Positions 17,160 to 25,140 of a stretch of 64,000 bases of DNA are shown piece after piece. Source of the stretch: Leptolyngbya sp. KIOST-1 (GTDB taxonomy: Bacteria > Cyanobacteriota > Cyanobacteriia > Phormidesmidales > Phormidesmidaceae); assembly GCF_000763385.1 (NCBI RefSeq), contig NZ_JQFA01000002.1, positions 124,001-188,000 of the forward strand. The letters run 5' to 3'. Positions within the stretch are counted from its first letter, which is position 1. The number at the start of each line of letters is the position of its first letter. A program made the translations under genes and the position numbers. The notes beneath the pieces are model-generated. The model did no database searches, was not told the origin of the DNA, and saw only the letters and a list, made by a program, of their open reading frames with translations.

Positions 17160-19058
17160 ATGCCCATCAAAGATCGACCGACGCTACCAAAGTTTCGCCT
17201 CTTCAACAATATTTTCTTGATTTTGGGCGTCGTGTTTTTGGTGGCCAGCTTCATTCTGCCCCGCATCCTCGGGCCGCAGATTCCGGGGGTGCCCTACAGC
17301 CTGTTTATTCACCAGGTACAGGAGGGGGAAGTGGCGCGGGTGCAGGTGGGCGAAAACCAGATTCAGTACCAGCTCAAGCCCACAGGCGACGAGGCGGCTG
17401 GGCAAGTCTTTTCCACTACTCCGATTTTTGACCTGAGTCTGCCCAATACCCTGGAAGCAAACGGAGTTGAGTTTGCCGCTACGGCCCCGCCTAAAAATCG
17501 CTGGGTGGGTAGCCTGCTGAGCTGGGTGATTCCGCCGCTGATCTTTGTGGGCATCTGGCAGTTCTTTATTCGTCGCAGTAGCGGCGGCGGTGGCCCCCAG
17601 GGCATGCTCTCCATCGGCAAAAGCAAGGCCAAGGTCTATGTCGAAGGCGAAGCTGCCAAGATCACCTTTGCCGATGTGGCCGGGGTAGACGAGGCCAAAA
17701 CCGAACTGGTCGAAATCGTTGACTTTCTCAAAACGCCGGGGCGCTACACCCAGATTGGGGCGCGCATTCCCAAGGGGGTGCTGCTGGTGGGGCCGCCGGG
17801 CACGGGCAAAACCCTGCTGGCCAAGGCCGTCGCCGGAGAGGCGGGGGTGCCCTTCTTCAGCATTTCGGGTTCTGAGTTTGTGGAGATGTTTGTGGGGGTG
17901 GGCTCGTCGCGGGTGCGCGACCTGTTTGAGCAGGCCCAGAAGCAGGCCCCCTGCATTGTGTTCATTGATGAGCTCGATGCGATCGGCAAGTCGCGCAGCA
18001 GCAACGGCATGTACGGCGGCAACGACGAGCGCGAGCAAACCCTGAACCAGCTGCTGTCTGAAATGGATGGCTTTGCTGCCGAAGGTGCCACGGTGATCGT
18101 GCTGGCGGCCACCAACCGGCCCGAAATTCTCGACCCAGCGCTCCTGCGCCCCGGTCGGTTTGATCGCCAGGTGCTGGTCGATCGCCCCGCCCTGTCGGGC
18201 CGCGAGGCCATTCTCGCTATCCATGCCCAGACAGTGAAGCTAGGGGACGATGTGGATTTACATGCGATCGCCACCCGCACCCCCGGCTTTGCTGGCGCCG
18301 ACCTGGCCAACCTGGTCAACGAAGCGGCATTACTGGCCGCCCGCAACCATCGTCAAGCTGTGGCTCAGACTGACTTTGCCGAGGCGATCGAGCGCGTAGT
18401 GGCAGGCCTGGAGAAGAAAAGCCGCATCCTCAACGACAAAGAAAAGAAAATTGTCGCTTACCACGAAGTCGGCCATGCTCTGGTGGGTTCGCTGATGCCC
18501 GGCAGCGGCAAGGTCGAGAAAATCTCCATCGTGTCGCGGGGCATGGCGGCCCTAGGCTACACCCTGCAACTGCCCACCGAAGACCGCTTTTTGATGGATG
18601 AAGCCGAGCTGCGAGGGCAGATTGCCACCCTGCTGGGCGGGCGATCGGCGGAAGAGATTGTCTTCAACAGCATTACCACCGGAGCCTCAAATGACTTGCA
18701 GCGGGCCACGGATCTGGCCGAGCAGATGGTCACCGCCTTTGGCATGAGCCAGGTGCTGGGGCCGCTGGCCTACCAGCAGGGGGCACGCCCGATGTTTCTC
18801 GACGGGGGCATGGCCAACGGTCGCCGCCCGATCAGCGAAGAGACTGCCCAGGCGATCGATCGCGAGGTCAAAGCCATTGTTGAGACCGCTCACCAGCAGG
18901 CCCTAGACGTCATTCGCCACAACCGCGAGCTGATGGAGACTATCACGATGCAACTGCTAGAAACTGAGGCGATCGAAGGCAAAACCCTGCACCACCTGCT
19001 CGATCAGGTGCAGGCTATCCCGGTCGAAGTCGCAGCCAACGGCTTCGTTCCCCATTGA
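17160..19058 (+). CDS. ftsH: ATP-dependent zinc metalloprotease FtsH
   Basis: 632 residues, the usual FtsH length. Two membrane segments (about 17-36 and 117-138) flank a lumenal or periplasmic loop. The AAA+ domain has Walker A GPPGTGKT, Walker [12 protein letters not shown] and the second region of homology ([20 protein letters not shown]). The protease domain has the zinc site HEVGH. FtsH degrades damaged membrane proteins, in cyanobacteria notably photosystem II D1. Cyanobacteria carry several paralogues; which one this is cannot be read by eye. It is followed by a hairpin at 19066. Confidence 0.97.
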   Translation: MPIKDRPTLPKFRLFNNIFLILGVVFLVASFILPRILGPQIPGVPYSLFIHQVQEGEVARVQVGENQIQYQLKPTGDEAAGQVFSTTPIFDLSLPNTLEANGVEFAATAPPKNRWVGSLLSWVIPPLIFVGIWQFFIRRSSGGGGPQGMLSIGKSKAKVYVEGEAAKITFADVAGVDEAKTELVEIVDFLKTPGRYTQIGARIPKGVLLVGPPGTGKTLLAKAVAGEAGVPFFSISGSEFVEMFVGVGSSRVRDLFEQAQKQAPCIVFIDELDAIGKSRSSNGMYGGNDEREQTLNQLLSEMDGFAAEGATVIVLAATNRPEILDPALLRPGRFDRQVLVDRPALSGREAILAIHAQTVKLGDDVDLHAIATRTPGFAGADLANLVNEAALLAARNHRQAVAQTDFAEAIERVVAGLEKKSRILNDKEKKIVAYHEVGHALVGSLMPGSGKVEKISIVSRGMAALGYTLQLPTEDRFLMDEAELRGQIATLLGGRSAEEIVFNSITTGASNDLQRATDLAEQMVTAFGMSQVLGPLAYQQGARPMFLDGGMANGRRPISEETAQAIDREVKAIVETAHQQALDVIRHNRELMETITMQLLETEAIEGKTLHHLLDQVQAIPVEVAANGFVPH

Positions 19059-19065
19059 TCCGTAG

Positions 19066-19092
19066 GTTGGGTGAAGCGTAGTGCAACCCAAC
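19066..19092. terminator. hairpin after ftsH
   Basis: An inverted repeat GTTGGGT...ACCCAAC (19066-19072 and 19086-19092) begins eight bases after the ftsH stop codon. It belongs to the dispersed TTGGGT/ACCCAA palindrome type and may end ftsH transcription. No clear U-run follows. Confidence 0.4.
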
Positions 19093-19179
19093 AAAGCCCA
19101 TTTCGGTTGGGCCACGGTTGCTCTCCCCAATCTACAAACATCCTTAAATCTGCTTTTTTAGAAATTCTTGGAGGTCTAT

Positions 19180-19479
19180 ATGTCATCTTCTCTAACCAAA
19201 GGCAATCTCGTCACCATTATTGGCGAAGCGGTTTTGCAAGAGCGCCTAATTCACCTGCTGGGTCAGCTAGAGGTGTCGGGCTACACGATTGTGCCCGCTA
19301 AAGGGGCCGGTAGCCACGGCAGACGCATGGGCGATATTGCGGGCTACAACACCAATATCGAAATCAAAACCATCGTCAGTTCAGCCCTCTCTGACCAGCT
19401 GCTAGAGGAGCTAAAGCCCTTTCAAGAGACCCACGCTCTGATTGCCTTTCGCCAAACCGTCGAGGGTCTGTTTGACTAG
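19180..19479 (+). CDS. PII-like signalling protein
   Basis: 99 residues from the ATG at 19180 (ggagg ribosome-binding site at 19170; an in-frame TTG lies four codons upstream). The beta-alpha-beta pattern VTIIGEAVLQERLIHLL, GYTIVPAKGAGSHG, then a strand IEIKTIVS and a second helix fits the PII-like superfamily. The GAGSHGRRMGD segment sits at the T-loop position. It lacks the canonical GlnB uridylylation and phosphorylation context, so it is a PII-like sensor of adenine nucleotides or a transport regulator, not GlnB. There is no transporter gene beside it. Confidence 0.65.
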   Translation: MSSSLTKGNLVTIIGEAVLQERLIHLLGQLEVSGYTIVPAKGAGSHGRRMGDIAGYNTNIEIKTIVSSALSDQLLEELKPFQETHALIAFRQTVEGLFD

Positions 19480-19522
19480 TAGTCTGCGATCGCGCCCGTT
19501 ATTGCGCCGATAGAGGCACCCG

Positions 19523-19882
19523 ATGAACACCCCACCCTTCTTTATTGCGATCGCCTGGTTGGCAAATCCGCTGTATTGGCTGGCCTGCGGGCTATTTGTG
19601 GGAGGGCGTTATGGGGGCGCGATCGCATCTGCTCTCTTCGCCGTCTTCATCGGCTTTGCGGGTACCCTGTCTGCCTATCGGTTTCCGCTACCCAACGGCA
19701 GCAACCCCTTTAGCCAGCTTCAGCTAGTGCAGCTGCTGCCCGGCTTTTGGCTCTGGCTGGCGGCTCCCGCTTTGTTAGTCGTCATTGCCGGTAGCGTTGC
19801 CTATGCCCCCCGCCGGAGTCGGCTGGGGCTAACCCAGACACATTCTAGACGAGGACCAAATCGGGGGCCGCACCATGAGTAG
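19523..19882 (+). CDS. small three-helix membrane protein
   Basis: 119 residues with three hydrophobic stretches (about 7-27, 31-53 and 70-95) and an Arg-rich tail (RRSRLGLTQ to the end). Its last eight bases overlap the start of the serine hydrolase gene, so the two are probably co-translated. No family recognised. Confidence 0.55.
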   Translation: MNTPPFFIAIAWLANPLYWLACGLFVGGRYGGAIASALFAVFIGFAGTLSAYRFPLPNGSNPFSQLQLVQLLPGFWLWLAAPALLVVIAGSVAYAPRRSRLGLTQTHSRRGPNRGPHHE

Positions 19883-20969
19883 AGTCTTTTCCGGCACCTT
19901 CACGCGCTTTCTGCTGCTCGTTCTGGTCACCGCATGGCTCGTTTGCCGTGGGCCACTGCCATCCACCGCAACCAGTCCACCCTCAGCCCTGACGTCTCTG
20001 TCGGCGCAGACGATGGCGGCCCAGGCCGACCAATATCTGAGCGACCTGGCCACCGAAGCGGGCTTTAGCGGGGCGGTGCTGATGGCTCGCAATGGCGAAA
20101 TTTTGCTCAGCGCTGGCTATGGCGAGGCCGATCGCGATCGCCACCGTTTGAACACCGCCCAAACCAAATTTCGCCTAGGCTCCCTGACCAAACAATTTAC
20201 GGCGATGGCGATTTTGATCTTGCAGGAGCGGGGTGCCCTCCAGGTGCAAGACCCCATTTGCGCCTACCTGGCAGACTGCCCGGCCCGCTGGCAGGCAATC
20301 ACGATTCACCAGCTCTTGACCCATACCGCTGGGGTTACAGACTTTTCTCGTTTGCCGGGTCACGAGGTCACCATGAGGTTGCCCTCATCACCTGCCGAGA
20401 CGATCGCCCGATTTCGAGACCAACCGCTAGAGTTTCTGCCCGGCGAAAAGTTTCGCTACAGCAATTCGGGCTACATTTTGCTCGGTGCCATCATTGAGCA
20501 GGCCTCGGGCAGCACCTACGAAACCTTTCTTCAAAACAACATTTTTGCCCCGCTACAGATGGTCAATTCGGGCTATGACCACCATACGGGCGACCTGGCG
20601 GTGGGCTATCGCGATGGATCACATCAGGCTGATTTTATCGATATGTCTGTTCCCTTTGCGGCTGGAGGGTTGTACTCTACCGTTGCCGATATCTACCGCT
20701 GGGATCAAGCTTTGTATACCGATAAACTCATCTCCCCAGCCTCACTTGCCGAGATGTTTACTCCCTTTGTGCCGATCTTTAATGGTGGAGGGTTTGGCCC
20801 TGGCTATGGATGGTTTATCGGTAAAGAGGGCGATCGCTCAATGGCCAGTCATGTAGGCGGCATCAACGGCTTTTCTAGCCTGATCACGCGCTACCCCTAC
20901 GACCATATCTTGATTGTGATTTTGAGCAATCGTGAGGATGCAAACCTGGCTGAAATTGAATGGCACTGA
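19875..20969 (+). pseudogene. serine hydrolase (beta-lactamase class C fold) interrupted by an insertion element
   Basis: The frame encodes an exported class C beta-lactamase/D-Ala-D-Ala peptidase-like enzyme: a signal-like hydrophobic start, the catalytic SLTK (SxxK) motif and YSN. The native sequence runs to ...NLAEI at 20957, then an IS end begins and adds only EWH before a stop. The missing native tail, QSQLTNILF and stop, is found at 22697-22726 on the other side of the element. The reconstituted gene (19875-20957 plus 22697-22726) gives 370 residues. Only nine residues are lost, so the truncated enzyme might still fold. Confidence 0.88.
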
Positions 20970-20980
20970 TGTAAGCCCTA

Positions 20981-21062
20981 TCAAGCTACCAGCTTAGCTT
21001 TCAGAACTGAGCGGGGTTCCTGCATTCTTGGGAACGGTTTGGGACGACGTTTGACGACTCGG
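20981..21062 (-). pseudogene. transposase C-terminal fragment (IS4-like)
   Basis: On the - strand the segment reads RVVKRRPKPFPRMQEPRSVL then KAKLVA and a stop, a sequence characteristic of the C-terminus of IS4-family DDE transposases (VKRRPKPFP motif). It stops short at 21062, where the MBL-gene fragment begins. Confidence 0.7.
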
Positions 21063-21437
21063 GTCCACCGGGTCAAGTTCGCAGCTTGCCCCGGCCACGG
21101 TGGTCAGGTAGTGGGTGGGAATCACAATTTTGGGTCGCAGCACCTGTACGGCCTGTACCGCTTCGGCAGCATCAAAAGCCTTGGGACCACCGCCCACGGG
21201 CACCAGCATGATGTCGGGACGACCCAGCAGAATCTGCTCTTCTACCCGCAGGGGCGCAGCGGCACCGCCCATGTGGACGATATTCACCCCGCCCTGGGCC
21301 CACCGCCAGACCGTATTGTTGCCGAAGTGTCGCCCCCCCTGGCGATCGTGGGGGGTGAGAATGCCTTGAATACGAAGGTTTTCAAAGTCGTAGACACCGG
21401 GGTCAGTCAGCACGCGAGGCTCGCCGGGCAGTTCATT
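21063..21437 (-). pseudogene. captured fragment of the MBL-fold hydrolase gene
   Basis: A 375-bp segment identical by reading to 44216-44590, the middle of the MBL-fold gene at 44090-44854. It encodes residues from LTDPGVYDFENLRIQG to ASCELDPVD and lacks both the signal peptide and the C-terminal third. It continues out of frame into transposase sequence. Not functional as an enzyme. Confidence 0.93.
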
Positions 21438-21742
21438 AGATTCAGCGCCGTTTGGGTTGTGAATTTGCCGTCGGCGACCCGGATGAGTTCAGGGCTGTTG
21501 GCGATCGCTCCCTCAATCGCCTCAAACCCCTGCACCCCTAACTCGTGCTCAAACACAAAGCGCTCCAGCGTCGTCCGCCGAAACACCGACTCCCGTTCCC
21601 CACAGTGCTGGATTGCCGCGTCAATTACTGAAGTAGCCGATGGCTGATCGCCAATTGCTGGGGTACTGCCTTCTGGCAGCTCCGGCAGTTCTAGCCCCTT
21701 GAGCTGAATTAGCGCATTCCACCCCCGCTGTAGCAATCCCTC
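21438..21742 (-). pseudogene. captured fragment of the second relaxase gene
   Basis: A 305-bp segment identical by reading to 37608-37912. It carries the variant GSTPAIGDQPSAT that is found in the second relaxase (37418-38725) and not in the first, so the source is the second copy. It encodes only part of the linker between the relaxase and helicase domains. Confidence 0.93.
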
Positions 21743-22550
21743 CAGGTCCAATTAGATCAATGCGCTCCGATTTGGATGGGAGCGGAAGTGGCAGATGGGT
21801 TATCTTCAGTCGTTCTATCCGGGGTGAGTACCGCTGGTCGTCCTCAAGACATGGCTTGGTTAGAGTTGGATAATGATGTAGTAATGGTGGGTGAAGCGGC
21901 TAAAGCGTTCTTGGAGATGAATAGCCTGTCCGCTAAAAAGTATGAGCAGGCGGTTTATAAACTGGCGGCAGCGTTGGGGGTAATCGCCGAACTTGAACAG
22001 TTGCCCAGTCGCTATCAGGCCGTGGTCTGGCTGGCCCTACCGTTGGGTGAATTCTCGACTCAGTCAGTGATCGTGACTCGATTCAGAGATCTGTGTCAAA
22101 AGGGCTTTACCTGTCGCGGGAAATTCCAGCAGGTGGATCTGACCTTCAAGTGCTATCCCGAAGGCTTTGGCCTCTATCTCATCCGTAAGCAGCACCTGGC
22201 TCGAATCGGCGAGGTGATTGAGCAACGCCGCACCACGGTCATGATGATGGGTCACCGTAACCTGTCGCTGCTGGCCTTTGACAACGGCACACTGAACATG
22301 AACGGCACCAACTCAGATGGCCCTGGCTTTTGGTTTTTCTTTGAAAAAGGAGCACGGTCAGCTGGAGTAACCACCCCCGATTACCCTGCTTTGATGCGAG
22401 CCCTAAGTTCGGGTGACCCTCACCAGGTCGCTCCGTCCCAGGCTGGGGTGGTGGATTTCTCAGAGGCCGTTTCTGCGGTGCAAACCCTCTACCGCAAAGC
22501 TGTAATGACCTATCTGCGCGATAACCTGCTAAAGCGGATAACAGAGCATT
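21742..22550 (+). pseudogene. captured fragment of the ParM-like gene
   Basis: An 809-bp segment identical by reading to 28859-29667. It encodes most of the actin-like fold of the first ParM-like protein but lacks the first phosphate motif and the C-terminal ISGGAS adenosine motif. A frame open from 21776 runs through it, crosses the IS end and finishes with the serine hydrolase tail, an accidental fusion. Confidence 0.93.
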
Positions 22551-22600
22551 ATACTGTTTTGGTATTTCTCCTTGAGGACTTCCGCACGATTCGGCATCAT
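22551..22600 (-). pseudogene. putative transposase N-terminal fragment
   Basis: On the - strand an ATG at 22600 begins MMPNRAEVLKEKYQNS and then runs into the ParM fragment. Its position just inside the right inverted repeat and its strand match the C-terminal fragment at 20981-21062, so it is probably the start of the same transposase. Too short to classify on its own. Confidence 0.45.
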
Positions 22601-22696
22601 AGAGGCATGGTTTTGGGCTTCGACGCTTCGATCTTTACAGATCAAGCGCTTGAAGCCTTTTCTGCTCTCTTATGTCAGTGCCATTCGGCTGAAATT

Positions 22697-22726
22697 CAGT
22701 CACAGCTCACCAATATCCTGTTTTAG
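22697..22726 (+). pseudogene. 3' end of the interrupted serine hydrolase gene
   Basis: These 30 bases encode QSQLTNILF and a stop. Placed after ...NREDANLAEI at 20957 they restore the reading frame across the target duplication. The bases 22727-22878 that follow contain no gene. Confidence 0.88.
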
Positions 22727-22878
22727 AAGCGGGTGGGCTCATACTTTGGCCGTGAGCGGTTTGAGCCTAGAGGGAGAGTTCTTTCGAACCACCATCCATG
22801 GGGCTATCTACCGTTAGAGGGCTGTTAAAAGCCGTCAGATGGGGTATGGCTAAATGACCAACCGAGGAACGCTACGCG

Positions 22879-23550
22879 ATGATTACCGTTCACCACTTAA
22901 ACAACTCCCGCTCCCAGCGGGTGCTCTGGCTGCTCGAAGAACTGGGCCTGTCCTACGAGGTCAAGCGCTATGAGCGCGACCCAGAGACCATGCTGGCTCC
23001 GCCGTCGCTGCGGCAGGTGCATCCCCTCGGCAAATCGCCAGTGATTACCGATGGCGACCTGACCCTGGCCGAATCGGGGGCAATCGTCGAATATTTGGTC
23101 GATCGCTACGGCGATGGGCGACTGATTCCGGCTCCTGGAACCCCTGAGCGCCTGCGCTACACCTACTGGCTGCACTACGCCGAGGGGTCGGCCATGCCGC
23201 CGCTGCTGATCAAGCTCATCTTTGACAAAATTGAGCACAGCCCGATGCCCTTCTTTGCCAAACCCGTCGCCCGAGGAATCGTCAGCAAAGTTAAAGACTC
23301 GTTTATCAATCCTCAAATTACTCAGCACCTCGACTTTATGGAGGCGGAACTGGGCAAGAGCCCCTGGTTTGCTGGGGAAGACTTTACCGCCGCCGACATT
23401 CAGCTCAGCTTTCCCCTAGAGGCGGCGGCAACTCGGGCGGGGCTAGACGCCAGCCGCCCCAAACTCATGGCATTCTTAGATCGTATCCACACCCGCCCGG
23501 CCTACCAAAAAGCCCTGGAGCGGGGCGGCAAATATGAGCTTTTGAGTTGA
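22879..23550 (+). CDS. glutathione S-transferase
   Basis: 223 residues. A thioredoxin-like N-terminal domain (1-80) contains NNSRSQRVLWLLEELGLSYE, the cis-Pro region GKSPVITD and the ESGAIVEYL glutathione-site Glu/Ser. A helical C-terminal domain (90-215) with FTAADIQLSFPLEAA follows. It should conjugate or reduce substrates with glutathione in the cytosol. Length and layout match bacterial GSTs. No operon partner. Confidence 0.93.
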   Translation: MITVHHLNNSRSQRVLWLLEELGLSYEVKRYERDPETMLAPPSLRQVHPLGKSPVITDGDLTLAESGAIVEYLVDRYGDGRLIPAPGTPERLRYTYWLHYAEGSAMPPLLIKLIFDKIEHSPMPFFAKPVARGIVSKVKDSFINPQITQHLDFMEAELGKSPWFAGEDFTAADIQLSFPLEAAATRAGLDASRPKLMAFLDRIHTRPAYQKALERGGKYELLS

Positions 23551-24108
23551 ACGGCACGCAACGTTGGGTGTGATGGACGACAACGCTATCGATTGAGACA
23601 ATGGGCTGGGTTTTTAGCAGGGGCTGCTGTTGCCCACTGGTCCCCGGCTAGGGCAAGGGGCCAAAAAGCTGCGCAAAGCTGTGTGGCTCAAACGGTCTCC
23701 GCCAGGCTGGTTAAAATAAAACAGTCGTTAGCTCACCAGCGGTTACAGCGGTTCGACTTGTGCAACTACCCTTTCCTTCCGATCGCGATGCCGACGATCT
23801 TTGGGGGTTGCTGGTTGCCCACTACTGCCAATCTCTCGTAACTGAGCAGAGGCAGATATTGCCGCGATGCGGCATGGAGCCCAGACCCTGGCTATAGCTC
23901 CCTCTATTCAGGGGCCAGCCAAGATCTAGGAAACGACCTAGGCGGGCCAGGCTTTGTCGGTGGGCTTCAGGCGGGCATCCGCTCTGTTTATTTCTCAGAC
24001 AACGAATACACCTCGAAATCAACCATGGGGCTGTCACAGTAGTAATTGTTAGCCGCTCATTCGTGACAGATGACCTCGTTAACTGAAGTACAAACTAAGG
24101 TAACCCCC
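23551..24108. other. intergenic region, no supported gene
   Basis: About 560 bases between the GST and fasciclin genes. Short frames exist on both strands (for example - strand 24037-23822) but lack ribosome-binding sites and recognisable sequence. I see no RNA gene. Confidence 0.5.
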
Positions 24109-24510
24109 ATGGCTGACATTGTAGATACTGCCGTAAGTGCTGGTTCATTTAGTACCCTTGTGGCTGCTGTTAAGGCCGCTGGCCTGGTCGATACCCTCAA
24201 AGGTAAAGGCCCATTCACCGTTTTTGCTCCCACCGACGACGCCTTTGCTAAGCTACCCGAAGGCACCGTAGACGGGTTGCTAAAAGACACCGCTAAGCTG
24301 AAGAAAATTCTCACCTATCATGTCGTCTCCGGCAAGGTCATGGCTACGGATGTCTCTAAGCTCAAGACCGCCACTACCGTCCAGGGCACCGATGTTAACA
24401 TCGACGCCTCTAATGGGGTAAAAGTCAACGACTCTACGGTAACCACTGCCGATGTGGCCGCCGACAACGGTGTTATTCACATCATCGATACCGTGCTTAT
24501 GCCCGCCTAG
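24109..24510 (+). CDS. fasciclin (FAS1) domain protein
   Basis: 133 residues from the ATG at 24109 ([20 protein letters not shown]), preferred over the in-frame start at 24070 because single-domain cyanobacterial FAS1 proteins begin here. The FAS1 motifs are intact: [20 protein letters not shown] (H1) and the later [14 protein letters not shown] (H2). With this start there is no signal peptide. FAS1 domains mediate adhesion or matrix binding; in cyanobacteria the role is not established. A 30-bp palindrome terminates the gene. Confidence 0.9.
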   Translation: MADIVDTAVSAGSFSTLVAAVKAAGLVDTLKGKGPFTVFAPTDDAFAKLPEGTVDGLLKDTAKLKKILTYHVVSGKVMATDVSKLKTATTVQGTDVNIDASNGVKVNDSTVTTADVAADNGVIHIIDTVLMPA

Positions 24511-24517
24511 GCTAGCT

Positions 24518-24547
24518 AGGGGTAGGGCGCGATCGCGCCCTACCCCT
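24518..24547. terminator. 30-bp perfect palindrome with HIP1 core
   Basis: The sequence aggggtagggcgc-gatc-gcgccctacccct is a perfect 30-bp palindrome eight bases after the fasciclin stop, centred on a GCGATCGC octamer. It can form a strong hairpin and is a likely terminator. Confidence 0.6.
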
Positions 24548-25140
24548 GGGTGACGCTTTCTTGCTTTAATGTTCGGAATGAGTACAGCATGATGCTGGGT
24601 AAATGCGATAACCCTCTGGGCCGGTCTTGACTATCGCCTCCTGCTTTCCAGAGCTCCCGACGACTGACCGCTGCTCCGCCGAAAATACCCACTGGCTATG
24701 AATCCCTTGCTATGTTTTGTTTTCACTCAGCAATAGCCCACTGATATGTTGGCTCATATGATCAAAGCCCGAGTCTTGGTCAAATACTGACCGATGGGCA
24801 GCCATAGCACAGGCCATTGTGCGAGGAAGTCTCACTAGCGACCGATGGGTGGCAGGTCACTCTTTTTCAGGTTCTGTCAAGCACTAGATATGGTGGTGGC
24901 AAAAGCATCAGACTCTAGATATAAACCTGGATAGTCAGAATACTTCAGTGAGTATTTACACTCAAAAAGCTCAATACCTTGTTTACTGGGATGTTCAGAA
25001 AAGCCTGAAACATTGTTGACAAGTGAGTTTTTACCTTAACCTGCCATTCATCCTAGCGACCATGTAGTCAAGCTCATGTAATGAATCCGTTAATCTTGGA
25101 TTCGATTTACAGTTAGGACACATCAACCTTTCAAATCTTG
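24548..25140. other. intergenic region at the left edge of the accessory island
   Basis: About 590 A+T-richer bases between the fasciclin terminator and the relaxase stop codon. No supported gene, tRNA or obvious copy of the tRNA-Val 3' end was seen. Confidence 0.5.

Larger units (their letters stand above)
20958..22686. mobile_element. IS4-type element with its interior replaced by foreign gene fragments
   Basis: Inverted ends GAATGGCACTGATGTAAG (left, reading in) and GAATGGCACTGACATAAG (right, reading in) match at 16 of 18 positions. They are flanked by a 10-bp target duplication, ggctgaaatt (20948-20957 and 22687-22696). Just inside lie the two ends of a - strand transposase: a C-terminus (20981-21062) and a short putative N-terminus (22551-22600). 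Between them are three abutting segments identical, as far as read, to 44216-44590, 37608-37912 and 28859-29667 of this window, all in direct orientation and in descending order. The 1729-bp element therefore has natural IS boundaries but a chimeric interior. Confidence 0.85.

Noticed and set aside
17184-18224. 346-residue frame opposite ftsH
   Set aside because: Antisense shadow of a strongly conserved gene in GC-rich DNA; no start signal or recognisable domain.
21776-22726. 316-residue frame that looks like a ParM-like gene
   Set aside because: It is an accidental fusion of the captured ParM fragment, an IS end read backwards and the serine hydrolase tail; both nucleotide-binding ends of the actin fold are missing.
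23822-24037. Possible - strand small gene before the fasciclin gene
   Set aside because: Cys/Arg-rich frame without ribosome-binding site or family resemblance; not supported.
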